A model generated the notes under the pieces. That model was not told the DNA's origin. It ran no database searches and saw only the letters and a program-made list of their open reading frames with translations. Below, one piece after another: positions 16,111 to 23,734 of a stretch of 34,573 nt of DNA. The DNA is from Pseudomonadota bacterium (lineage in GTDB: Bacteria; Pseudomonadota; Gammaproteobacteria; Xanthomonadales; Xanthomonadaceae): assembly GCA_030528565.1 (NCBI GenBank), contig JAUMYP010000023.1, positions 1-34,573 on the forward strand, written 5' to 3'. The first letter of the stretch is position 1. The number at the start of each line of letters is the position of its first letter. Made by a program: the position numbers and the translations under genes.

Positions 16111-17157
16111 TCAGCGCTTGCTGGCAAATACGGTGATTTCTTCGCGGTCGTGGTAGAGCTGTTTGGCGCGCAGTGTGCCGAGTGCTCCGGCGTGTTGCTG
16201 GAACAGTTCCAGGCAGCGGCGGGTTTCTGCCCAGCGTTTTTTCATTGGCAGTTTCAGATTGAATATCGCCTGCTGGCACCAGCCGTTGGCGAACCATTCG
16301 GCCATGCGGGCGGCAACGCGGATGGGTTGCTCCACCATGTCGCAGACCATCCAGTCCAGCGGTTTGGCTGGCTGCCAGCGGAAGCCGTCCTCGCGCAGAT
16401 GGGTGACAAGGCCGGTATCGAGCACATGTGGCCGCAGCGGGCCGTTGTCGATGGCGTGCACATGCAGGCCGTGGCGGGTCAGCACCCAGGTCCAGCCACC
16501 GGGGGCGGCGCCCAGGTCGGCCGCGCGCATGCCAGCATGCAGCAGTGTGCGCCGTTCCGTTTCATCAAGCAGGCAGAGCAGGGCTTCTTCCAGCTTCAGG
16601 GCGCTGCGCGAGGGCGCGTCCGGGTGCATTTTCAGGCGCGGGATGCCCAGCGGCCAGGGGGCGCTGTCCTGCGGCCGGGCTTGGGCAAGCAGCAAATGGT
16701 CGCTGGCCAGTACGGCGATGTGCAGGCGTGGCAGGCGCGGGTCGGGGCTGGGCGTGAGCAAGCCTTGCTTGCGCAGTGCCGGGCGCAGCGCGTTGGCAAA
16801 ACTGCGCGCAAGCCCGGCCAGCGGTTTGCCTGCGTCTGAATCCGGGTGCTCCAGCCAAAGCTCGCCAAAGCCTTGCCCGGTGTTTTCCAGCGCGGCAAGC
16901 ACCGGGCTGATGCGGTCCTGGGTGTCGATGCCGCGCAGTTCTGCCAGGAGCCGCAGTTTTTGCCGGGCAAATACCAGCTCGCGCCAGGGCAGGGCGGCAT
17001 TCAGGGCTGCGGCGTCTTCGCAGTGAAAGATGACATGGCCGCTGCCGCGTTCGGTACGGGCATAACCGGCAAAACCGGCTTCGGCGGCGCGCTCGGTCAG
17101 TTCGGCGGCAAGGTCGGGCTCGAACCCGGCGCGACACCAGCACAGCAATCCGCGCAT
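16111..17157 (-). CDS. rlmM: 23S rRNA 2'-O-ribose C2498 methyltransferase RlmM
   Basis: RlmM uses S-adenosylmethionine to methylate the ribose of C2498 in 23S rRNA. The N-terminal THUMP-like region starts MRGLLCWCRAGFEPDLAAEL. The Rossmann methyltransferase domain contains the cofactor motif GMRAADLGAAPGGWTWVL, the acidic segment WMVCDMVEQP and the conserved FNLKLPMKKRW. Length 348 and sequence closely resemble Xanthomonas RlmM. ATG 17157 follows the previous stop by one base. It is the last gene of the glnS operon, just before the MITE. Confidence 0.96.
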   Translation of the reverse strand: MRGLLCWCRAGFEPDLAAELTERAAEAGFAGYARTERGSGHVIFHCEDAAALNAALPWRELVFARQKLRLLAELRGIDTQDRISPVLAALENTGQGFGELWLEHPDSDAGKPLAGLARSFANALRPALRKQGLLTPSPDPRLPRLHIAVLASDHLLLAQARPQDSAPWPLGIPRLKMHPDAPSRSALKLEEALLCLLDETERRTLLHAGMRAADLGAAPGGWTWVLTRHGLHVHAIDNGPLRPHVLDTGLVTHLREDGFRWQPAKPLDWMVCDMVEQPIRVAARMAEWFANGWCQQAIFNLKLPMKKRWAETRRCLELFQQHAGALGTLRAKQLYHDREEITVFASKR

Positions 17158-17158
17158 C

Positions 17159-17734
17159 TCAATAACTCGCGCCTTGCTGGGCGCTATAGCGGCGCAGCAC
17201 TTCGCAGGCGGCTTCGCGTTGCAGGTCGCGCACCACTTCGATGCCGCGGCGCTTGAGTGCGTCCATCCAGTCCGGTGGCAGCGGCCCTTCGTCGAAAGCG
17301 GTAAGCGCCTCCACATCCTCGCTGCGCGCGCCCATCAGCAGCCGGTCGATGCCCGCCCAGACCGAAGCGCCGAAACACTGGCAGCAAGGTTGGGCGGAGG
17401 TCGCCAGGGTGACCGGCCCATAGGCGCTGCCATCGTCATTGCGGTTCAGGCGCGGGCGTTGCAGGCGCTGCTGCGCCAGCATGAAGGCCATCATTTCGGC
17501 ATGCGCCACCGAGCAGTTCATCGGCACCACCCGGTTGACGCCAATGGCAATCAGCCGGTCATCGGCGCCGAAAATGGCCGCACCAAACGGGCCACCGCTG
17601 CGCGTCCGGACGTTCTGGCGCGATAGGGCTATCGCCAGCGCCATCTTGGCTTCATCGCCCGGATACTGGTTTTCAAGGGGGAAATCATGCACCCAGGCCG
17701 GCAGGGTCAGATGCAGTTGCAACAGCGGGGGCAT
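17159..17734 (-). CDS. Nucleoside/guanine deaminase-like protein (CDA superfamily)
   Basis: This zinc-dependent deaminase of the cytidine deaminase superfamily has 191 residues. The zinc and proton-shuttle motif is HAEMMAF and the second zinc motif PCCQCFGA, both intact. SGGPFGAAIFGADDRLIAIG is the typical substrate-side strand region of GuaD/TadA-like enzymes. The substrate is not determinable; a free base or nucleoside is most likely. The ATG overlaps the glnS TGA (TGATG) and the stop nearly touches rlmM, so all three are co-translated. A preceding TTG is a weaker start. Confidence 0.85.
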   Translation of the reverse strand: MPPLLQLHLTLPAWVHDFPLENQYPGDEAKMALAIALSRQNVRTRSGGPFGAAIFGADDRLIAIGVNRVVPMNCSVAHAEMMAFMLAQQRLQRPRLNRNDDGSAYGPVTLATSAQPCCQCFGASVWAGIDRLLMGARSEDVEALTAFDEGPLPPDWMDALKRRGIEVVRDLQREAACEVLRRYSAQQGASY

Positions 17735-19461
17735 CAAGCTTTTTGCATCCAGGTATCGCGCAGGGTCACGGCGCGGTTGAATACCGGCCTGTCCGGCTGG
17801 TGGTCGTGACGGTCGGCGACGAAATAGCCGATGCGCTCGAACTGGAATTGCTGCTCGGGCGCGGCAGTCGCGGCGGCCGCTTCCACATAGCCCTGCACCA
17901 CCTGGCGCGATTCGGGGTTGAGATAGTCGCGGTAGGTTTTGCCTTCGCTCTCGTCATCTGGATTGGGTACGGTGAACAGCCGGTCATACAGGCGGAATTC
18001 GGTGGCCACGGCGGTCGCCGCATCCACCCAGTGGATGGTGCCCTTGACCTTGCGGTTGGCGCCTTCCATGCCGGGGCGCGATTGCAAGTCCAGCGTGCCG
18101 CGCAGCTCGATGATGTCACCGGCCTCGTTCTTGATGACTTCATCGCATTGCACGATACCCGCGCCGCGCAGCCGCACTTCGCCGCCCGGCACCAGCCGCT
18201 TCCAGCCCTTGGGCGGCACTTCGGCAAAATCCTCGCGCTCAATCCACAGCACATTGGAGAAAGATACTTCGCGCATGCCACGCGTCTCGTCCTTGGGATG
18301 GTTGGGGAATTGCAGGGTTTCGTGATGACCTTTGGGCAGATTGGTGAGCACGAGCTTCAGCGGTGCAATCACCGCCATGCGTCGCTCGGCGCGGCTGTCC
18401 AAGTCTTCGCGCAGGGTGTTTTCCAGCACGGTGTAGTCAATCAGCGAGTTCTGCTTGGACAGCCCCAGGCGCGAGATAAACAGCTTCAGGGCTTCAGGCG
18501 AATAACCACGGCGGCGGATGCCTTGCAGGGTGGGCATGCGCGGGTCGTCCCAGCCATCCACCAGTCCTTCCTGCACCAGTGCCATCAGCTTGCGCTTGCT
18601 CATCACCGTGTAGTCGAGGTTGAGGCGCGAGAACTCAATCTGGCGCGGCTTGGCGGCCTCGTTGGGCAGCCCCTTCTCCAGCAGCGGGGCGAGCAGCGCC
18701 GGATTGTCATGCAGCGCCACATTGTCCACGCACCAGTCATACAGCGGGCGGTGGTCCTCAAACTCCAGGGTGCACAGCGAATGGGTGATGCCTTCAATGG
18801 CATCGCCGAGCGCATGCGCGTAGTCATACATCGGGTAAATCGGCCATTCCGCCCCGGTGTTCTGGTGCTCGACATGCTTGATGCGGTAAAGCGCCGGGTC
18901 GCGCAGGTTCATATTGGGCGAGGCCATGTCGATTTTGGCGCGCAGGGTGCGGGCGCCATCGGCAAATTCGCCCGCCCGCATGCGCCGGAACAGCTCGAGG
19001 TTTTCTTCCACGCTGCGTTCACGATACGGCGAGGGCGTGCCCGGCTCCTTCAGATTGCCACGGGTGGCGCGCACTTCGTCTGCGGACAGGTCGCAGACAA
19101 ACGCCTTGCCATCAGCAATCAGTTTTTCGGCCGCCAGGTAATACACGCCGAAGTAGTCGGAGGCATGGCGCAGGTCGTGCCAGTCAAAGCCCAGCCAGCG
19201 CACATCGTCCTGGATGGCCTGTACGTATTCGGGGTCTTCCTTGGCCGGATTGGTATCGTCAAAGCGTAGGTTGCACACCCCGCCGAACTCGCCGGCGATG
19301 CCAAAATCGGTGGCGATGGCGCGCACATGCCCCAGATGCAGATAGCCATTGGGCTCGGGCGGGAAGCGGGTCTTGATGGCGCTGTGCTTGCCGGAGGCCA
19401 GGTCCTCGCGGACGATGTTGCGGATGAAATCGGTGCGCTCGGCGGGGATATGGTCGGTCAT
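17734..19461 (-). CDS. glnS: Glutaminyl-tRNA synthetase
   Basis: GlnS charges tRNA-Gln with glutamine. The class I signature is RFPPEPNGYLHLGH (HIGH-like) and the second is VMSKRK (KMSKS-like). The catalytic core contains LRFDDTNPAKED and YDYAHALGDAIEGITHSLCT, followed by the beta-barrel anticodon-binding domains. Length 575 is normal. The ATG at 19461 gives MTDHIPAERTDFIRNIVRED. It heads an operon with the deaminase and rlmM. A hairpin with a T6 tract lies in its leader. Confidence 0.97.
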   Translation of the reverse strand: MTDHIPAERTDFIRNIVREDLASGKHSAIKTRFPPEPNGYLHLGHVRAIATDFGIAGEFGGVCNLRFDDTNPAKEDPEYVQAIQDDVRWLGFDWHDLRHASDYFGVYYLAAEKLIADGKAFVCDLSADEVRATRGNLKEPGTPSPYRERSVEENLELFRRMRAGEFADGARTLRAKIDMASPNMNLRDPALYRIKHVEHQNTGAEWPIYPMYDYAHALGDAIEGITHSLCTLEFEDHRPLYDWCVDNVALHDNPALLAPLLEKGLPNEAAKPRQIEFSRLNLDYTVMSKRKLMALVQEGLVDGWDDPRMPTLQGIRRRGYSPEALKLFISRLGLSKQNSLIDYTVLENTLREDLDSRAERRMAVIAPLKLVLTNLPKGHHETLQFPNHPKDETRGMREVSFSNVLWIEREDFAEVPPKGWKRLVPGGEVRLRGAGIVQCDEVIKNEAGDIIELRGTLDLQSRPGMEGANRKVKGTIHWVDAATAVATEFRLYDRLFTVPNPDDESEGKTYRDYLNPESRQVVQGYVEAAAATAAPEQQFQFERIGYFVADRHDHQPDRPVFNRAVTLRDTWMQKA

Positions 19462-19477
19462 GGCGGCAAGGAACAGG

Positions 19478-19504
19478 AAAAAACCTGCGCAGTTTACCCG
19501 CAGG
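19478..19504 (-). promoter_or_regulatory. Terminator-like hairpin in the glnS leader
   Basis: On the reverse strand CCTGCG (19504-19499) and CGCAGG (19489-19484) form a 6-bp stem with a 9-nt loop. TTTTTT (19483-19478) follows, 16 bases before the glnS ATG. It has the shape of an intrinsic terminator or attenuator, but no antiterminator or leader peptide was recognised. Confidence 0.45.
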
Positions 19505-19601
19505 CTCGCCGGGGCGGGAAAATTTGCGTCCAGCAGGCAGGCTGGGGATGAAAAAAACGCGCCAAGGCTTTAGGCTGCCCACTTTTGTGCAAGGTAGCAG
19601 C

Positions 19602-19865
19602 ATGTATCCGGTTTATCACGGCCATAATCCAGTCCAGGCGCATTTGCTCAAGCACCGTCTGGAAGCGGTGGGCATCCCGGCCTTTGTACTGGGCGAGGCA
19701 TTGCTCGGCGGAATGGGCGAATTGCCGGCCGCTGGCTTTATCCGGGTATGCGTGCCGGACGACTTTGCCGAAGCTGCCGCAAACGCGCTGGCCGGGTGGG
19801 ATGCCGAAGCCAGCGATGCCGTTGGCGCTTCCCTGCCTGCGGCAGAGGGGAGCCTGCTGGCATGA
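19602..19865 (+). CDS. DUF2007-type small protein
   Basis: This 87-residue protein begins MYPVYHGHNPVQAHLLKHRL and continues with GIPAFVLGEALLGGMGELP and an IRVCVPDDFAEAAANAL segment. This is the pattern of DUF2007 (putative signal-transducing proteins, sometimes related to PII-like folds). No catalytic residues are evident and the function is unknown. The ATG at 19602 follows AAGGTAGCAGC. Its stop overlaps the start of the next gene (ATGA), so the two are coupled. It is divergent from glnS. Confidence 0.75.
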   Translation: MYPVYHGHNPVQAHLLKHRLEAVGIPAFVLGEALLGGMGELPAAGFIRVCVPDDFAEAAANALAGWDAEASDAVGASLPAAEGSLLA

Positions 19866-20785
19866 GTACGCAGCTTGGCGGACGGAAGCTGGCGCTGCTG
19901 CAAATGCTGGCCGGGGCGGTGATTCTTGGCAGCAACGGCTTGATGGTGCGCTTTGCCGGGGTCGGCGCTACGGTGTCGGCGTTCTGGCGGATGTTTCTGG
20001 CTGCCTTGCTGCTGGCCGCACTGGTGCAGTGGCGGCATGGCTGGCAACGCCTGCCGCGCGCGGCCTGGGGCTGGATTGCGGCGGCGGCGCTGGCATTTGC
20101 ACTGGACCTTTGGATGTGGCATCGCAGCATTCTGCTGGTCGGCCCCGGATTGTCCACACTATTGGGCAATGCCCAGGTGTTCTTCATGGTGCTTGCCGGG
20201 GCGGTATTTTTTGGCGAACGCATCTCCATGCGCTTTCTGGCCGGGGTGCTGCTGGCGATGTCCGGCCTGTGGCTGCTGCTTGCCGGGGACTGGCAGCAGC
20301 AAGGCAGTGATTACCGCTGGGGCGTGGTGTTTGGCCTGGGGACAGGGCTTGCCTATGCGGCCTACAACATCAGCATCAAGCGGGTACAAACCGAAAGCGG
20401 CAAACAATTGGCGCGCATGCCGGTAGAGCAGATTCTGTGTCTGGCGGCTTTCGGCTCGGCTGCGGCTCTGGCACTGATGGCGCAGGCCGAAGGCACTTCG
20501 CTGCTGCTGCCTTCCTGGCAGAGCTTTGCCATCTTGCTGGCGCTGGCGGCCTTCGGCCACTGCCTGAGCTGGGGGCTGATTTCCAGAGCCATTGCCGTAT
20601 TGCCGGTGGCACTGGTGGGACTGCTGCTGCTGGTGCAGCCGACCGTGGCCTATGTGCTGGATGTCCTGCTGGGGCTGGCCAACCCCGGATTACGGCAATG
20701 GGCGGGACTTGCGGTGACCCTGGCCGGGATTTTTGTGGCAGGATTACCGTCAAAGCGCCAATGGGCGCCACAAGGAACGTGCTAG
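19862..20785 (+). CDS. EamA/DMT-family transporter
   Basis: This 307-residue protein has about ten hydrophobic segments in two repeated halves (EamA repeats), typical of drug/metabolite transporters. Typical features are GSNGLMVRFAG in helix 1, an FWRMFLAALLLAALV segment in helix 2 and QPTVAYVLDVLLG near the end. The substrate is unknown; relatives export amino acids or metabolites. ATG 19862 overlaps the previous stop (ATGA). It is the last GC-rich gene before the AT-richer glycan island. Confidence 0.85.
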   Translation: MSTQLGGRKLALLQMLAGAVILGSNGLMVRFAGVGATVSAFWRMFLAALLLAALVQWRHGWQRLPRAAWGWIAAAALAFALDLWMWHRSILLVGPGLSTLLGNAQVFFMVLAGAVFFGERISMRFLAGVLLAMSGLWLLLAGDWQQQGSDYRWGVVFGLGTGLAYAAYNISIKRVQTESGKQLARMPVEQILCLAAFGSAAALALMAQAEGTSLLLPSWQSFAILLALAAFGHCLSWGLISRAIAVLPVALVGLLLLVQPTVAYVLDVLLGLANPGLRQWAGLAVTLAGIFVAGLPSKRQWAPQGTC

Positions 20786-20870
20786 CATGGTGCCATATAT
20801 GGGTTGCTTTTAAAGGATTTAGTGTGTATGGAAATTTTGTTTTTCATTTTTGCAATAGGATAGTTATCAA

Positions 20871-21662
20871 ATGTCTTCCTCTTTGATTAAGGATTTTTCA
20901 GGCAGTTTGCGCAACCCTGATCATTGGCTATATGCATCATGGCTATCCGTGGTAACCAGTACCCGACGACATTTTCTAGGAGTTTTCTGGCTGGTGTTTC
21001 CAGCAATGGTTTATATCTGGGGTATCGGTTGGTTTATGGCCATGCTTAATCCAGGGAAGGTAAGGCCATTCATGGCACATGTCGGCATCAGCTACGTGCT
21101 TTTCAGGCTGGTTGTTGGGATAATCAATGAATGCTCTGTAGTTTACAGGGCATCCGCTTCATATATAAATGATGGGAAGACGCGCTATACAGATTACTTG
21201 ATTTCAGCACATGCGCGCTCGCTATTCATTTTCTTGTTTTCCGTTCCCGTAGTTTTTATTGCGCTACTAATGTCGGAGCAATTTGAACCGGCAGGCATTC
21301 CAATGGCGTTAGCCGGTTCGTTGCTGCTGATTTTTATTACCTTTACTTGGGCAGTGCCGATAAGTTTTTTGGGAGGCAAGCTGCCGGATTTTGCAGAGTT
21401 CATTGGTAACTTGACCATGGCATTGTTTTTGGTAACTCCAATTATCTGGTATCCGGCAGCTGCTCCGGAAGGAACACTGCAAGGAAGCTTCATGCGAGCC
21501 AACCCTTTACATCATTTGATAGCCATTGTTCGTGCCCCACTAGTCGGGGAGTCTATTGAACCATTAACCTGGACTTATCTGGGGATTATGGCGGGATCCG
21601 GATTGATACTTTCAATTGTGTGTTACCGGGTATTTTCAAAGAAAGTTCCGATGTGGATTTGA
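20871..21662 (+). CDS. Polysaccharide ABC exporter, permease (Wzm-like)
   Basis: This is an ABC-2 type membrane permease of 263 residues with six predicted membrane segments (from about residue 38). It shows the pattern of Wzm/KpsM proteins, including TRRHFLGVFWLVFPAMVYI near the N-terminus and the FLVTPIIWYP segment followed by NPLHHLIAIVRAPL. It would form the channel moving a lipid-linked glycan across the inner membrane with the ATPase encoded next. AGGA precedes the ATG. The upstream 85 bp are AT-rich, but no clear promoter was found. Confidence 0.88.
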   Translation: MSSSLIKDFSGSLRNPDHWLYASWLSVVTSTRRHFLGVFWLVFPAMVYIWGIGWFMAMLNPGKVRPFMAHVGISYVLFRLVVGIINECSVVYRASASYINDGKTRYTDYLISAHARSLFIFLFSVPVVFIALLMSEQFEPAGIPMALAGSLLLIFITFTWAVPISFLGGKLPDFAEFIGNLTMALFLVTPIIWYPAAAPEGTLQGSFMRANPLHHLIAIVRAPLVGESIEPLTWTYLGIMAGSGLILSIVCYRVFSKKVPMWI

Positions 21663-21667
21663 AACAT

Positions 21668-22801
21668 ATGGCAACTATTGTCAAAGCTGAAAAGATTTGT
21701 CTAGATCTCCCTTACGAACTTCAGCGGGATGAGCGGGATAGCAAAGTTGGCTTTTTGAGCTCCCTTACTCTTGCCCGGAGCAATTATGCTACTGTGCTTT
21801 CGAACATAAGCTTTATTGCTCGGGAGGGTGATCGGGTTGGCATCATGGGATTGAATGGTGCTGGCAAGACTACCCTGCTCAAGCTGATAAATGGCGCCTA
21901 TCTGCCGACCTCCGGTAGCTTGTATCGTGAGGGTAGCCTGCAATCATTGCTGACAACCACATTGGGCTTCAATGAGTATGCAACCCTGGCAGAAAACATC
22001 ATTTTGCGCGGTACAGCCATGGGGCTGCGTTACCGGCAAGTGCGTACTGCCATGGATGATATCTTGGAATTTGCTGAGCTTGAGGACAAGGCCAGCCGTC
22101 AGCTTCATACCTTATCTTCCGGACAGCGAATGCGCTTGGGTTTTGCTATTTCCACGGCAATTCAGCCGGATATCATGCTGATGGATGAATGGATTGGTAC
22201 TGGCGATGCTGCTTTTGTGGAAAAGGCTAAACTGCGTATGATGAGCCGCTTTAATGGCAGCAAACTGTCTATTTTGGCCAGTCACAGCGTTGGCCTCTTG
22301 CAGTCGCTGTGCAACAAGGCGCTGGTGCTAGATAAGGGGCGTATGGTGTATTACGGCGATATGTCAGGCGGCATAGAAGCCTATCAGGCCATAGTGGAAG
22401 ACGCCAAGCCAGATGAAAGAAAATTGGCTGCCACATCGGATCCACTACTGTTCGGGAACATACTGGGCATGTTAGAGAGAATTACTTTCAGTGAAAGCAG
22501 TGTAATCATTTCAGGCTGGGCCAGTAGTGTAAAGAAAGGCGAAGTTGAAGTTATTAGTGTAATGACACCGGGAGGAAATTTTATTGTTGAAAATTTCAAG
22601 AGAATCAATCGGGATGATGTCAGTGCTTATCTTGGCAGAAAAGGGGGCGCACTGGGCTTTGAGTTGGCACTTCCGGTGTCAATAAATAAACAGGATATGG
22701 CAGAATTTGTTGGCGGAATTATTGTTCGTGCCGGGATGAGTGAGTCATCATTGGGTGATTCCATTCCAATGGTTTCCGGTATTGTCATTGAAAGAATATA
22801 A
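21668..22801 (+). CDS. Polysaccharide ABC exporter, ATPase (Wzt-like) with C-terminal domain
   Basis: This is the nucleotide-binding subunit of the exporter, 377 residues. Walker A is GLNGAGKTT (about 61-69), the ABC signature LSSGQRMRLG (about 148), Walker B DIMLMDEWIGTGD (about 165-177) and the H-loop LASHS. A separate C-terminal region (about 260-377) with ISGWASSVKKGEVEVISV is predicted as a beta-rich domain; in Wzt proteins such domains can bind the glycan end. ATG 21668 is six bases after the permease stop. Confidence 0.88.
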   Translation: MATIVKAEKICLDLPYELQRDERDSKVGFLSSLTLARSNYATVLSNISFIAREGDRVGIMGLNGAGKTTLLKLINGAYLPTSGSLYREGSLQSLLTTTLGFNEYATLAENIILRGTAMGLRYRQVRTAMDDILEFAELEDKASRQLHTLSSGQRMRLGFAISTAIQPDIMLMDEWIGTGDAAFVEKAKLRMMSRFNGSKLSILASHSVGLLQSLCNKALVLDKGRMVYYGDMSGGIEAYQAIVEDAKPDERKLAATSDPLLFGNILGMLERITFSESSVIISGWASSVKKGEVEVISVMTPGGNFIVENFKRINRDDVSAYLGRKGGALGFELALPVSINKQDMAEFVGGIIVRAGMSESSLGDSIPMVSGIVIERI

Positions 22802-22828
22802 GGTTATCTGGTTATTATTAGGTGCTCC

Positions 22829-23731
22829 ATGTTGATTTGCTTAGATAATGAGATTACTTGTTATTACAAGGATTTTACTTGTGAAATTTCACTGTTTTCG
22901 AACAGGGATGCTGCTTTTGCAGATGAAGAAATGCGGCACAGGATTATTTCCCTCATAAAGGAAGAGTATGAGAGAACTCCTTTCAGATGCCTGACTCTTG
23001 ATGTTTTTGATACGGTCGTGCTTAGGAACAATAAGTCTGAAGCAAGGCGCTTCTGGGAGATAGCAGGAGCCATTTCTCGGCATATTGATGCTAAAGGAAA
23101 GGATGGTGAAAAGCTGCAGAAGGATATTTTTGTTTCCAGGGTGTTGGCGACGCATGCTTCTTATCGTGTGAGAAGGCCGAAAAATAACTGCCGAGAGGGC
23201 AGTTTGAAAGACATTTACTCCGGCATGTGCGGGGTGCTGGGCCTTGGACAGGAAGTTTGGCAGGAGTTGATGGAGATTGAAGTCCAGTATGAAATTGAAA
23301 ATACACGACCAAATCCATTGATGTGGGATATTCTTAACTTTGCAGAGAGTGTTGGCGCTCAGGTCCTTATGATTAGTGACATGTATATGCACTCGGAGCA
23401 AATAAGAGATATCGTGCGGGGGCACTTTCCTTCCGATGTTGACAGATTCGGAGATTTGTATTCAAGTGCGGATGAGATTGTTAGCAAGAGATCTGGGCTG
23501 CTTTTTGATGTGGTTCGTGGAGTAACCGGATTTCAGCCATTTGAACATTTTCATATAGGAGATAGTGTGATAGGGGACTTCCGGATTCCAAAATTTAAAG
23601 GCTGGCGATCAATGTTAATTCCTTTGACAGTTCAGGAAGTTGATGCCATTCGAGCTGACCATGATGACTTCATGAATTTGGTGGAACATATTGGTGTGGA
23701 CATGGGTAGCCTTGTGAAGGCTGGAGTGTAA
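22829..23731 (+). CDS. HAD-superfamily hydrolase-like protein (COG5610-like N-terminal half)
   Basis: This 300-residue protein shows HAD motif I LTLDVFDTVVLR (Asp58 nucleophile), motif II VLMISDMYM and motif IV FHIGDSVIGDF. These DxFDT-type HAD proteins (COG5610) occur in surface-glycan clusters and are usually longer, continuing into a second domain. That second part appears here as the N-terminus of the next protein, in the same frame after one TAA. The substrate is unknown; a sugar phosphate is plausible. Confidence 0.8.
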   Translation: MLICLDNEITCYYKDFTCEISLFSNRDAAFADEEMRHRIISLIKEEYERTPFRCLTLDVFDTVVLRNNKSEARRFWEIAGAISRHIDAKGKDGEKLQKDIFVSRVLATHASYRVRRPKNNCREGSLKDIYSGMCGVLGLGQEVWQELMEIEVQYEIENTRPNPLMWDILNFAESVGAQVLMISDMYMHSEQIRDIVRGHFPSDVDRFGDLYSSADEIVSKRSGLLFDVVRGVTGFQPFEHFHIGDSVIGDFRIPKFKGWRSMLIPLTVQEVDAIRADHDDFMNLVEHIGVDMGSLVKAGV

Positions 23732-23734
23732 TTC

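Noticed and set aside
17743-19269. A 508-codon forward open frame opposite glnS
   Set aside because: It is antisense to an unambiguous glnS, with no recognisable domain.
20786-20870. JUMPstart/ops element before the glycan operon
   Set aside because: The GGCGGTAGC core is absent; only AT-rich sequence and a short ATGG-TG-CCAT palindrome are seen.
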